DNA of 64,000 nt, from positions 35,151,200-35,215,199 of the forward strand of contig CM067067.1 in the NCBI GenBank assembly GCA_033980235.1, read 5' to 3'. This DNA is from Diadema setosum (lineage: Eukaryota; Echinodermata; Echinoidea; Diadematoida; Diadematidae). The notes below the pieces were generated by a model. The model was not told where the DNA came from. It searched no databases and worked only from the letters and a program-made list of their open reading frames with translations. Position numbers and translations under genes: made by a program. Of this stretch, positions 1 to 11,960 are shown piece after piece (position 1 is the first letter of the stretch; every line of letters starts with the position of its first letter).

Positions 1-2
1 AC

Positions 3-40
3 CTGAAAGTTGTCAGTGAAAAGCTGTACTGTTCTGTCAT
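3..40 (-). CDS. PSMA2: PSMA2 first coding exon (20S proteasome alpha-2), partial
   Basis: On the minus strand an ATG (40-38) in a good context (CACCACG before it) opens [12 protein letters not shown] plus two bases of a split codon, then a GT splice donor at positions 2-1. The peptide matches the start of proteasome subunit alpha type-2, whose family N-terminus ends in [20 protein letters not shown]. The missing S would be completed by the next exon, outside the window. The protein is a structural alpha-ring subunit of the 20S core particle, and its N-terminal tail helps form the gate. The exon has only 12 complete codons, but the 10-residue match YSFSLTTF plus correct phase and donor, and the MRPL32 neighbour that flanks PSMA2 in vertebrates, make the call strong. 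Confidence 0.88.
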   Translation of the reverse strand, partial: [12 protein letters not shown]

Positions 41-1957
41 CGTGGTGATTTTAGTCACAAAATTGCAAAGCAGAGCAGATAATCTCGGCTTCAGCTCACG
101 TTATTGAATACCGAATGCCTCTCGTCTCCTCACGCTCGAACAGATAAGTCGACTAGTGTTGTATTCGCCCCTTTATTGAGCCACACGTATTCATCGAAAC
201 TCGCCCTTAAAAGATTGAAATAATGAACTTTCAAATACTGACATTGAAAAAAGAGCAGCGGGTGCACGGATATCATAGAATCACACCCCTCCCCCCCCCC
301 CCAAAAAAAAAAAAAGAAGAAAAGAAAGTAGATAAGCAGGCAACACATTAGTGAGTGAAACTGAAATCTTTTTCAATGAGATAAAGCAGAATCTTGAACA
401 CCATTCATTATTCATTTTATACAACACATGCATCGGACATCAATTTAATTTTCTATTGTGTGGTCATGGCCTGAGGACAACATGAACAATTAATTACCAT
501 TTCGTCATGACATGGCGAACTGGGGACCTTGGGATTGATAGATAACCTACAGAGTAATAATTTATTGCATGCAAAGCAGTGGATCGGGGGGAGGGGGCAC
601 CTGAAGGATGCGTGCTCAACTTTTAATTTTTCTTTAAAAAAGAAATTTAAAAAGAGAGAAAAAAAAATGAAAGGGCCAAGTATAGGCCGCACCCTCTTTT
701 ATTCTTTATCGCAGTCACACCAGAAAATTGCGCTGGACCCCCCTTTTTTTTTTGCTTGTCAGCTGATCAAACCCAGAAATGGCACCAGAAATATTCTTTT
801 TTTTTTTTTTGCGCCACCCCCCCCCCCCCCCCCGTAATACAGAATTCCTGGATATGCCTCTGTACAACACGATCCGTTGACACCATGGCATTCTATCACA
901 CTATCGTAAACTGAGTGCTTGATGAAAGTGTATTATCTTTAGCAATGTCATGTGATAAGTAGTCAACAAATGTTAGTATCTAGTTTGATATTTGTAGTTG
1001 ATGATATAATAAGAATGTATTTTTTAAAGGTTTTGCATAAAACACCCTTTTTTGCCATAATAATAAAAATGCAACCACAGTCATGTGAACCAAGTGATCA
1101 ATGAGTGCAATACATCATGCAGACAAATTTTTGCAAGGTGTCGGCCACCTTCTAAACTCTGTAGCAATGGTCAGAATGTCTCTCTTAATTAACATCTACT
1201 TCCGTATTTCCTCGAATTTTGGATATCTATATTGCACCTTTCTTATTTAATAGGTATACAATTTTACTAGAGCAGTCACTGAATTGCAAAGTTACATTCG
1301 GACAGTGCAGCGGCCATTGCATGCGCCGTGATAGTACCTTTTACTAAAACAACGCATTGACTGGTAAGGAGGGCATCAAAAAAATGGTCAGTGAGCTAAG
1401 ACACCTCATTAGCTCAGCGGAAATGCTTGGATGTTCTTTAATCTCTATTTTATATCACGATTTCACATCGGTTGAAGTTGAACACTAATTTTTTCTTTCA
1501 CTCTTTGAATTTGATGGCCATACAGATAGATGAACAGATAAATAAAAAACTTGTTCAGAGGGTAATCATGCCCATTTGTCACTGTTTTATTGCTGTTTTT
1601 ACCGAAAAGCTTTCAGTTTGAAAAGTCCGAGAGTGTGTATGAGCTCTAAGGGTATCTTGGAGTAAATGCCGAGATGAGAGTTGTTTTGAAGAACGATGAG
1701 GGGAAAAAAAGAGCAATAATGTTGCCATTCGGTTTCTATACAGCCTGTCTTATCCCCTCCCCTCCCCTAAAAGAGACTAAAACAAAGAAATCTTGGATTT
1801 TTAGCTTCATGTCACCAGGATGAAAAAAAGGATTATAGATGTTGACATTCAAAAGCGATATTGCACAAGCGCTTGTGGCGCACCGTCCATAGGACGAAAT
1901 CGAATAGGTTCCTCCCTGTCTGTTATGTGTTTCTCTCTCGGTCTCTCTCATTTCAAA
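41..1957. promoter_or_regulatory. Divergent intergenic region between PSMA2 and MRPL32
   Basis: About 1.9 kb separates the two divergent start codons, so this interval must hold both promoters, possibly as one bidirectional promoter plus inserted repeats. There is no TATA box in a clear position at either end. The MRPL32 start lies in CAAAATGGCGACC, a YY1-like sequence over the initiator, common in mitochondrial ribosomal protein genes (inference). Poly(C)/poly(A) tracts lie at 288-315 and 817-835. No other gene is visible. Confidence 0.5.
574..864. mobile_element. Decayed hAT-like MITE remnant with poly(C) tract
   Basis: The right end reads ATTCCTGGATATGCCTCTG after a long C-tract (819-834). 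It resembles the intact family end at 57020-57041 (TTCCTGGATCCGCCCCTG). A G-rich degenerate left end lies near 574-598. No target duplication was identified. Confidence 0.3.
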
Positions 1958-4900
1958 ATGGCGACCAACATGCTGAGAAACGTGAGCTCAACCTTGAGGG
2001 TTATCTTTAATAGATTTAACGCCACAGTGGGAGACATTATCGAAAAGAATATGATCAGACTTGGTAAGTTTAACGGAAAGTGATGAAACTCTATAGATGA
2101 GTTGATATTCAATGTTGTATGTCTAGCTACAAGTTACAACTGTAGTTTGCTTGCCTCTGTGTTCAACTTGCCGTCGAAAGGTAATAGTCCCACATGCTAA
2201 CATTTGTGTATTGTCTAGCGTGTAAGAGCGCTCTTGTCTTTGCCCTTTTGCTTCAAATAGCCTTCAATGTCATTTGTCAGTTGTCAATTGTCATCATGTT
2301 GCTAGCGTTGAGCTTTTTGTTATCATTGCTAATAAGGGTAAGTTAAAATTTTATTGGAAATGCAATTGACAAATATTATACAAGTAGGGACCCTATGCAG
2401 AAAATACCAACTGTGGGTTAGAGTTTTCATCTTGAGCTTGCATCGCATTAACTGCGACAGCCGCCACACGCTGCGTGTGGCGGCTGCGCCGTGCTTCCAT
2501 TCAGATCTTCATGTTGAACAAACGGGTGCCTTTGCGGCGCTATATTTCCTTAATTTTTCAACAGAAACCAGGGCTCGACACTAACTTTATTTTTCGGTGG
2601 CCCGATGGGGCCACCAAAATCATCAATTTCAAATTTTTGGTGGCCCGAGAGAAAAATTTGGTGGCCCGAAAAAAAAAAAACATTGATAAAAGTCCATTTT
2701 TTTTTTTTTATAAGTCGCACACTCACTGCATGTTATGCATTTCCGGCGCAAAAAGTTACGAATTTATTGACACACTTTTCAAAAAAATTTGGTGGCCCGT
2801 GGTGGGCCACCAAATTTGCCCTTTTTTGAAATTTGGTGGCCCGACTTTCATTTTTGGTGGCCCTGGGCCACCGGGCCACCGTTAGTGTCGAGCCCTGGAA
2901 ACTACTAGGAATACTTACATGGGTCGATGAAACTTAAATGACTATCATTGGCGACTGTTTGATGCATTTCATTGCTTGTGATGCACAAAATGATGTATTA
3001 TAAGCAGCTCACTGATGTTCACAAAATTCACAAACACTTGACTTGCACAAGCGCACAGAATAGGGGAGCTATTCATTATTCTCACATAAGCGAAACTGCG
3101 GTCCTGGCGGCGCGGTCTCCGGGGCTAGCATCGCATATGAATAGGGTAACATCCCCAGTATTCGGTCACTTACTAAGCTTTTTTGCAACATTTTTCTAAC
3201 TAAAATAATACATGCATACATCATATCTACTGCAATGTATGTGAAATATATCGAATTTCTTTAATCTCAATTTTCATTTTGTTCAATTCACACAGAATTT
3301 CACAAAATCGCAAAATACGTGTATATCACCTTGAAAATTCCCCAGTACAGCTGTATACGGTCACCGCCACCAGTATTCGGTCAGGCGATATGCGCGTTCA
3401 AAGTCAATGCGTGTTCAAGGCAGCTGAAAAACGTGTGCGCGTGCTACCTTGTTGGCGCACAATTGCATCGGGGACGTTGCGGTGCCCGTTGGTGACCGAA
3501 TACTGGGGACTCGGCACTTGCATTCAACCCTTGTACATGGAGACACTGTATCGGCACATAAGGAAATTTTGCTTTTCTTTTGCGTTCTTGAGGATACCTC
3601 CCCCTCTCCCCCCCCCCCCCAAAAAAAAAAAACAAAACAAAAACATTAATTAAATAAAACGATGATGAGGGGCACTGGCCCAACACGATATATGCATATT
3701 CATTACTAGTAAGTGATCATGTCCATTCGTATTTCTCCTTTCTTACAAATCAGAGCCTGCTATTGCCGTCCCAGGGATGAGATGTTTAGAGCCAGAATCC
3801 AGCTGTCGTCAAGGTGACGAGGGTGATGCTGGGACAGGTAGCAGCCTGAGAGAATTATTTGATGGCTTCCTCTGGGCTGTCCCAAAGCACAGACGCAGCA
3901 TCCAGCGGAACAGAACAAGGAGGAGAGCAGTGGAAAAGCGAGTACAGTACAATGACTCGCTGGTACCTTGCGAAGTCTGCGGCAACCTGAGACAAGTGGG
4001 CTATGTGTGCGGGTAAGAAAGCAGGAGAATGATGCTTCCTTCTAATTACTGTATATAGAATACACTGCATAATGAATTAATAGTGCAGTTCTCGTCTATT
4101 CAGAGCATTAAAGGCATAATTTACCATTTGCAGATGAAAGCATTAGTGCTTTAAAATAGTTCTAAAATGTGAGTTAGGGATAGAAACAGCCACCGTCGAA
4201 ATTTGAATCCGTACATGTATAATCGATGTTAAGTGTTGTTAAATACACAAAATGTGAACAATAGTTATAATAAAAATGTTTCCAGACTTAACCGTGTACA
4301 GTTACGGTTTATTGAGAAAAACCCTGATATCTCCTTATATTTTAGGTTTTATGGCAAATATTTCATATGGTAGGATGTTTTATGATACAACAGACCTACA
4401 CATATGCATCAAACGTGATATCTTGAACATTTTTTAAATCACTGCTCCCAAAGGTAAACTGGACCTTTAATCTCTTTGCATGCTTTAAGGATTAGAAAGC
4501 ACTGGCTCTCGGTTGAAGCTCGGCAGTCTAGTGGACAAGACCCCTGTTCAGTGATCAGGAGGTCATAGGTTTGAATCCTGTTCGAGTATGTATGCCCATG
4601 ATTTTCTTTGTCATGGCTGCCACTAAAACACTGGTCAATTCAGTGCTTATTTATGTCAGTGTAGGGCAATTTATCAATCAGTTGATATTATTTTGTCTGT
4701 TTGCTTCCTTTCTTTATCTATCAAAGCCAACTTGAATGTGGTATGATCTTTAGCTGTAAACAAGGTTGAATAAGTATGGTACATGTGTATTTGATAATTT
4801 GTTGTGTATTGCTCCTTTGCCAGACATTGCCTAGTGCAGATCAGGGAAGAAACCAAACAGATCCAGGACACTATGTTTGAGGAGTTGGACAGAGAGGGCG

Positions 4901-5043
4901 TCATTCCTGACAGAGAAAACCTGGTGCTCTATGAGGGGGAAACGCTTGGCGAACTCGATGCCAACAAGCGCCCTGTGGAGGTCCAGAGGAAGCGACCGTT
5001 GTGGTTCAGCCGAGACCTTGTGGATGATGGGACAAGATGGTAG
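1958..5043 (+). CDS. MRPL32: MRPL32, mitochondrial ribosomal protein bL32m (three exons)
   Basis: Exons are 1958-2063, 3754-4012 and 4824-5043. Donors are TTG|GTAAGT and CGG|GTAAGA, acceptors are AAATCAG| and TTTGCCAG|, and the phases (1, then 2) fit. The product is 194 residues, close to the 188 of human MRPL32. Residues 1-43 form an Arg/Asn-rich amphipathic presequence without Asp. The L32 core begins at WAVPKHRRSIQRNRTRRR (76-93), and a zinc ribbon has C108-x2-C111 and C121-x2-C124, with the codon before HC split across intron 2. The C-terminus holds VLYEGETLGE and KRPLWF, matching the family. bL32m belongs to the large subunit of the mitoribosome. In animals and yeast it is matured by the m-AAA protease, a quality-control step for mitoribosome assembly. 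The ATG lies just after a pyrimidine-rich stretch and is the first in frame. No disabling change is seen, so the gene looks functional. Confidence 0.96.
2569..2897. mobile_element. hAT-like MITE in MRPL32 intron 1 with GGTGGCCC subrepeats
   Basis: Terminal inverted repeats are CAGGGCTCGACACTAAC and its complement. A 5-bp direct repeat GAAAC flanks it at 2564-2568 and 2898-2902. The interior repeats GGTGGCCC many times in both orientations, including small hairpins. It is 329 bp and noncoding; the reading frames over it are repeat artefacts. Confidence 0.75.
3153..3508. mobile_element. 356-bp inverted-repeat element in MRPL32 intron 1
   Basis: The ends carry a perfect 17-bp inverted repeat, CCCCAGTATTCGGTCAC (3153-3169) and its complement (3492-3508). 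A third copy of CAGTATTCGGTCA lies inside at 3371. No target duplication could be defined. Confidence 0.5.
3600..3650 (+). repeat. Poly(C)-poly(A) tract
   Basis: A C-rich run passes directly into A-rich sequence with CAAAA units. The same junction recurs elsewhere in the window. Confidence 0.8.
4112..4466. mobile_element. TTAA-flanked MITE in MRPL32 intron 2
   Basis: TTAA at 4108-4111 and 4467-4470 flanks a 355-bp element whose ends are imperfect inverted repeats (AGGCATAATTTACC and GGTAAACTGGACCT). A partial copy of its right half (AAATCACTGCTCCCAA) occurs near 39998-40014. TTAA duplication is typical of piggyBac-like elements, but no transposase is present. Confidence 0.6.
4495..4670 (+). 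mobile_element. tRNA-derived SINE in MRPL32 intron 2
   Basis: An A-box-like TCTAGTGGACAAG (4527-4539) and a B box GGTTTGAATCC (4568-4578) have tRNA-like spacing and are followed by a non-tRNA body. The acceptor and anticodon stems do not close, so this is a pol III-derived SINE and not a tRNA gene. Confidence 0.65.
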
Positions 5044-6845
5044 TGTCGCTCTTCCATGTGGACTGTCCACTTTGAAACTGAACTCTGAATATTCCTCAGT
5101 CAGCTGTTGCAAGAACAAGAGACATTTGCAATCTGGCATGGGTGCATAACTGAAAATGTGTTTTACACACTCTGTTCTTCATAAGCACGAGTTTGTCAGC
5201 CATAAGAGCTCTGCAGGCTGTGAACTTGTTTTGCAATTTTTTTTTTTTAGATCCATTACATGTGATTGTGACAGCATGTAAAAGTCACCGTACATACACA
5301 TTCGTAAGCTCTGCCGACATAAATGTTTCAGAAGTCCCTTCAGCGTTATGTCTTATAATATGACCACATGCAAGTGTATGTATGTACAAGTACATTGTAT
5401 ATGTGCAGGTAATCATTTGCAGAAAACAACAGTTTTGCAGTCGATCACATTTGCAATCTATCATATTTGATTGCACATCATACATGTGAGGGGTTGGGCT
5501 TTCTCACTAGTTTATACCTCAAGACCCTTCTTATGCTAACGAGTTTATAGTACCTAATTTGTCTTGCCTCATGAAAAACTTTGCACTCTCATGTTTACAA
5601 AGACAGTACCGTACTACACATAGTATTTCTAGCTGTTTAAAGGTAGGGGATACCTTTTACATACCTCCCAAAATGCAGCAAAACATTAAATATGAACCTC
5701 GGGGGACTTGTTTAGGCCACTGCTTAGAAATTTGGAAGTCAACAGTTATCTGCAATTTGAATAATGCACAAAACTCTTAACTACTCAGTAGTTCTGTGTG
5801 TCAGCCACACTTAAGCCTTTTTGTTGCAGTCTTCTGTATTTTTTTTTTTATCTATAAACACAAATCTAAAAGTATAAGAGCTGATGTAATAACATTTTGT
5901 GTGGCAAGAATGTACATGTATATAGAAATGTTTGTAAGTTTTGATGAACTTTCTTCACAAAAATATACATGATGGACACACATGCAGTGCATGGGTCTGC
6001 AAAGGTAGCCTAGTAATGTACTAGAATTTACAGTGAGCCACACCAAAATTAAATTCAAAATATAACGGTCAATAAAAATGTTCTAAATGTTACCTTCCAC
6101 TTTCAATACTTTATGGGAGTTTCTAAAATGATACTCTCTTCAACATACCACTGTATTTATACAACTCTTCATTTAAGGCATGCAAATGGGATTCCCTACC
6201 TTTGAAAGCTTACTGGCATTTTTCTGATAAATAGGTAAGCTTCAATGTCTCATATGAATTTCACACTGTGACCGTAACTCGACTGCTTTAATGCGCTACT
6301 GTAACTGGTAGTCCTTTCAGTGATTGGTGTGTTTCTATACACAAGGCCCTTTTCAATGCTTTTTATCGAGTCTCTACTTGTGAAAATTTGAGTAAATAAT
6401 GTACACATTGTGTATTGCAAATTCATGTATTACTTGTAATACATTTTCAGTAGAAATTGGGAATAAGCACAGTGTGTTGTGCATTGATCTTTTTACATCC
6501 ATACTAGGTTGAGAGCACTCGCCTTACCATACTCCTGCAAATGTTTTACCGGCACTTGCATAGATTTATGAAGGGCGGATGGGAAACAAGATGTACATCA
6601 ATATTTAAGATTTTCTGTGACAATTAAAAACCAAACAAAAAGTATATCAAATAATAAGATTATAAAATGTACTTTGTTTTCAAGGGAACCGAGCCAGAGA
6701 TATCTATTTTTCCAAACACTACTGCTACAGTTGTACTAAGGGGTTGATGTGAATTTTGTATGGAGTGCTGGAATGTGTTGGCTTTGAGAGTACGTAATAC
6801 ATCTGTACATGACTTTTGTAACAACAAATAAAGTCTAAACCCCAA
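5044..6845 (+). other. MRPL32 3' UTR and downstream DNA
   Basis: No further coding sequence is seen. Possible polyadenylation signals are AATAAA at about 6070 and 6828. Which one is used cannot be told from sequence alone. The tract is AT-rich with many TACATG motifs. Confidence 0.35.
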
Positions 6846-7030
6846 ATTAATTGCAAAGTTGCAATTTATTTGCAATCAATCGCATAGGTGCAATTGATTT
6901 GCAATTAATGCCATCTTTCTGGCTACATAATCTATTGTAACTTGCAATTGATTGCAAATTTGCAATCATGCAATTGCAAGACTTGCTATTGATTTGGGGG
7001 ATTTGCAAGTGATTGATTGCTACTTTTTTG
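6846..7030. repeat. Cluster of TTGCAATTGAT repeats
   Basis: Repeated and inverted TTGCAATT/ATTTGCAATC motifs, with an internal near-palindrome at 6939-6975, suggest a decayed palindromic MITE. A weaker cluster lies at 5410-5480. Confidence 0.45.
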
Positions 7031-7307
7031 CAACAACCCATAACATTGACAAACCTGTAAAAGACAGAGTCGAGTACAATTTTTGTCAATAAATTAGAAA
7101 AAAAAAACCCTCCCCTTGTAAAAACAAACAAACAAACAAACAAAATCATTTCTTTATCATTGCAGCTTTGAAGACTAATTTCTGGTAGTGAAAACATGTA
7201 AAACATTCAAATTCCGTAACCCTCTTATAATCTAGTGTCAATTCAGTTTTCTTTGTTATGTTTGCTTGATTTTAACTCTCTTTTGTGAAGTCATCTTGGA
7301 ACATGAT

Positions 7308-9570
7308 AGTCTGGGTGCCAAAGGCGGAACCTTGTTTTACCGTCCACCCAATGTTTTTTGATGGTTTTAACCTATTTCGGGGGTGCTGAATCCGAATCTG
7401 CATGATGCAACTCTTGCATCCTTGAGGGTTTTGAGATATTCAAGATGGCCGTCAAAATGGCCGCCCAAACCGGAAATTCCCATGTATTTCCTTCTAAATG
7501 GTGAGAAATTGAAAACAATCGATAATTTTACCCTATTTCGAGGGTGCTGAATCCAAATCTGGATGATGCAACTATTGCATCCTTCAGGATTTTGAGATAT
7601 TCAAGATGGCCACCAAAATGGCCGCCAAAACCGGAAATTCCTATGTATTTCCTTCTAAATGGTGAGAAATTGAAAACAATTGATGGTTCTAAGCTATTTC
7701 GAGGGTGCTGAATCCGAATCTGGCTGATGCGACTTTTGCATCCTTGAGGATATTGAGATATTCAAGATGGTCGCCGAAATGGCCGCCAAAACCCGGAAAT
7801 TTGTATGTATTTCCTTGTAAATGGTGAGATCAAGTTCAAAACAATTGATGGTTCTGAGCTATTTCGAGGGTGCTGTATCCGAATCTGGCTGATGCGACTC
7901 TTGTACCCTTGAGGATTTTTAGATATTCAAGATGGCCGCCAAAATGGCCGCCCAAACCGGAATTTCCTATTTTTTTCCTTCTGAATGTTGAGTAATTGAA
8001 AACAATTGATAGTTCGAAGCTATTTCGACGATGGTAAATCCAAATCTGGATGATGCAACTCTCGCATCGTTAAGGGTTCTGAGACATTTAAGATGGCCGC
8101 CAAAATGGCCGCCCAAACCGGAATTTCCTATGTATTTCCTTCTGAATGTTGAGTAATTGAAAACAATTGATAGTTCGAAGCTATTTCGACGATTGTAAAT
8201 CCAAATCTGGATGATGCAACTCTCGCATCGTTAAGGGTTCTGAGACATTTAAGATGGCCGCCAAAATGGCCGCCAAATCCGGAAATTCCCCTGTATTTCC
8301 TTCTAAATGGTGAGAAATTGAATGGTTTTACCCTAGTTCGAGGGTGCTGGATAAGAATCTTGGTAAAACTCTTGTATCCTTAAGGGTTTTGAGATAATAA
8401 GGATGGCCGCCAAAATGACCATCAAAAATGGAAACTCACATGTAGACCCCCTTTTTCCTTCTATGGTGTAAAAGTGAAAACAAATTGATGGTTTTACCCT
8501 ATTTTGAGTTTGCTGAAATTGAAGCTGCAGGATACAGCTCTTGCATCCTTGATGGTTTTGAGATGATAAAGATGGCCGTCAAAATGGCACCCAAATGGCC
8601 GTCAAAAACGGAAATTCCCATGTAGGCCCCCTAATTCGTTCTGAATGGTGTAAAATTGAAAACAATTGGTGGTTTTACCCTAATTTGAGGGTGCTGAATC
8701 CGAACCTGGTTGATGCAACTCTTGTGTTTTGGGGGGTTTTGAGAATTCCAAGATGACCGCCAAAATAACAGTGAATATTGAAAATTTTGAGACCCCATTC
8801 AGCACCCTCGACATTTTGTTGTTGCCATTTTTGCATTCCTGATGGTTTTCAGATGTCCACGATGACCGTCAAAATAATTGGCAGAAATTGAAATTCCAAT
8901 GTTCATATTTTTTTTTTTGTAAATGGTGAAAATTTGAAAATTAATTGATGGTCTCACCCCATTTCGAGGGTGCTGAAGATTTGAGATATTTACAAATGTC
9001 CTGTATAAACGGAAATTCCTTGATATTTCCTTATAAATTGTGAAATATTGTGCTATAACGTGAAGCGAGGGATTAAAAAGCAATAATCCGTATTCTTGAA
9101 TTCAATGCGGTTGAGCAAATTTGTCAAACTAGCCAACAATTAATGGCATCCAAAATGACTGTCACAATGGTATTGTAATATACTGAGATATTCCGATATG
9201 TCTCAAACGGAACTTTAACACGTAATGAAAAGAAAAATGATATTAACATCATACTGAAACGTAACACAAAGATAAGACTGAAAATTTTTTATGCACAATT
9301 GTATAAAGTAATGCCTGTGGTAGCCAATAAGGGCTCCGCAGACTGATGTGAACTTAATCCTTTTTGGCTATGAGAGTAATATTAAATTATGGCCTGCTGG
9401 TATTTGGTTTTGAAATTTGTCTTGTATTCTTTTGAGTCTTGCCGCGTATTCTTATGAAACTTGTGGCATATTCTGATCACGTCACTAGAATTTTTTTTTT
9501 CGTTTTTGTTTTTCTCTCCTGAACATGTGACATTTTGTAGATACAAGGTTTGTCGCCCCATACATGAACA

Positions 9571-9614
<44 letters not shown>

Positions 9615-11403
9615 TATATATATATATATAGTGATATTACATCATATTGAAGAACAATTTGAAGCAGAACTATAAAAAAGTCCAACTCTTGTCTTCAACA
9701 ATGTCATCAAGACCACCAATGTAAACCAATTAACCAATGTGAGTGTTCATGGATGAAACGATTAAAACTGTTCATGGATTAAAACAGGTAATGTTGGGGA
9801 CCTCAGTAAACTTCTCTACATCACTATCACAATATGATCGAGATGGGTATGTCTTGTCCACTGATTGCTAGTGTTCAAAACATATCCATGATATGTAGAT
9901 GAAACAGTGTAATCTTTCAAATATTCAACCGCATCTGTAGTCTTGCAGGATTCATTCCTGGCACAGCTGTATCTTACAAACTCCAAGATATCCGGTAAAG
10001 CTGGTTTCACTGTACAGCAAGTTCAAACTGAGATGTACAATATGCGTTCGTTTATCAGCAGAGTATGGTCGGGTTTAGATTTTGCCATTGACAAAAAACC
10101 TGAAATAGGGTAAAACCATCAATTGTTATCAATTTCTCACCACTCTGGTGAGCATTGGCGGCTATCTTGAATATCTCCAAACTATCAATGATGCAAGGGT
10201 GGTATAATCGTCCAGATTCGCATTAAGCATAGTGATCGAAATAGGGTAGAATCATCAATAAAGTTGTTCTAAATTGCGAAACATTAAAATTGAAATACGT
10301 CGAAATTTCCGGTTTGGGCGGCCATTTTGAATCGGAATAGGATAGAACCATCAATTGTTCTCAATTTTGAACCATTGAGAATGAAATACGTGAACATTTC
10401 CGGTTTTGGCGGCCATTTTGGCGGCCATCTTGAATATCTCAAAATCCTCGAGGATGTAGGAGATGCATCATCCAGATTCGGATTCAGCACCCTCCAAACA
10501 CGGTAAAACCATCAATTGTTTTCAATTTCTTACCATTTAGGAGGAAATACATCGGAGTTTCTGGTTTTAATTGACGGTCATTTCGGCGGCCATTTTGGCG
10601 GCCATCTTGAATATCTCAAAACCCTCAAGGATGCAAGAGTTGCATCATCCACATTCGGATTCAACACCATCGAAATAGGGTAAAACCATCGATTGTTTTC
10701 AATTCTCACCATTTAAAAGGAAATACATGGGAATGTCCGGTTTTGGCAGCCATTTTGGCGGCCATCTTGAATATCTCAAAATCCTCAAGGATGCAAGACT
10801 TACATCATCCAGATTTGGATTCAGCACCCTCGAAATAGGGTAAAACCATCAATAAGTTTATTGTTTTCAATTGCTCACCATTTACAAGGAAATACATGGG
10901 AATTTCCGGTTTTGGCGGCCATTTTGGCGACCATCTTGAATATCTCAAATCCTCAAGGATGCAAGACTTGCACCATTCAGATTCAGATTCAGCACCCTCG
11001 AAATAGGGTAAAACCATCAATTGTTTTCAATTTCTCACCATATTGAAGGGAATACATAGGAATTTCCGGTTTGGGCAGCCATTTTGGCGGCCATCTTGAA
11101 TATCTCAAAATCCTCAAGGATGCAATAGTTGCATCATCCAGATTTGGATTCAGCACCCTCGAAATACGGTAAAACCATCAATTGTTCTCAATTTCTCACC
11201 ATTTAGAAGGAAATACATGGGAATTTCCGGTTTGGGCGGCCATTTTGGCGGCCATCTTGAGTATCTCAAAACCCTCAAGGATGCAAGAGTTGCATCATCC
11301 AGATTCGGATTCAGCACCCTCGAAATAGGGCAATACTATCAAAAAACATTGGGTGGACGGTAAAACAAGGTTAGGCCCAAAAAGTGACTTTGGCACCCAG
11401 ACT
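7308..11403. mobile_element. 4.1-kb foldback DNA transposon with 162-bp arm repeats
   Basis: The termini are inverted (AGTCTGGGTGCCAAAG and its complement) and flanked by the 5-bp duplication ATGAT (7303-7307 and 11404-11408). The left arm (to about 9050) has nine or ten tandem units of about 162 bp, and the right arm (from about 10098) about seven in reverse orientation. A typical unit reads GAATCTGGATGATGC, GCATCCTTGAGG, GAGATATTCAAGATGGCC, CCGGAAATTCC, TATTTCCTTCTAAATGG. The central kilobase holds a (TA)n tract and no gene. No transposase is encoded, so it is non-autonomous. Confidence 0.82.
9575..9630. repeat. (TA)n microsatellite
   Basis: An alternating TA run with a single CACA interruption, in the centre of the 4.1-kb foldback element. 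Confidence 0.95.
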
Positions 11404-11469
11404 ATGATTGATGGAGTCAGATTTTCCCTTTAAAGACAAAACACGGTTCTCCGAAGGGCTCAAAATTCA

Positions 11470-11960
11470 TCTTCAACCGTTTGGAATTTGCCTGCAATAC
11501 AGTACATGTATATCGAAAGTCTCTACAACGTACCAAGAAACTAGTCTGGCGGGCGCAGTTTGCCAGGAAAATAAGTTATTTTGCAGTACATGTACGTATA
11601 CAGTGGACTCCCGTTATAACGAAGTCCTCGGGACCGACAGTTTTCTTTCGTTATACGTGTGTATCGAAATTTTGTTATAACCGAACAAAAAAAAAACAAT
11701 AAAATACATAGAGCTGATAATGTTGCGTCCTGAAATTTAACTTCGTCGTAAGTAATTTCGGTATAACCGTATTCGTTATAACGGGAATACATTGTATTGA
11801 GATCAGAATTGAAAAACGAAGCGGCCTTACCGTTCTGGAATTTGCTTGATCGAAAGGCTGTATCAATAAATTAATCTGGCTTGCGCAATTTGCCGGGGTA
11901 ATAAGTTGTTTTGGAGCACATGTATATGCATACATTGTTTTGAGATCAGAAGTGAAAAAT
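11470..11960. repeat. Diverged tandem duplication interrupted by a MITE
   Basis: The segment from TGGAATTTGC (about 11480) through TTGAGATCAG (about 11798) is repeated from 11836 to about 11945, with shared CTGGC-GCGCA-TTTGCC-G and AATAAGTTRTTTT blocks. The first copy is interrupted by the MITE at 11601-11794. Confidence 0.55.
11601..11794. mobile_element. Pogo-like MITE (TA target site)
   Basis: TA dinucleotides (11599-11600 and 11795-11796) flank ends CAGTGGACTCCCGTTATAAC and GTTATAACGGGAATACATTG. These resemble pogo/Tigger-type termini. It is 194 bp and noncoding. Related copies occur at 13356-13760, and a decayed one near 32940-33090. Confidence 0.7.

Noticed and set aside
4495..4670. 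tRNA gene in MRPL32 intron 2
   Set aside because: The B box is good, but acceptor and anticodon stems do not pair and a non-tRNA body follows, so it is a SINE.
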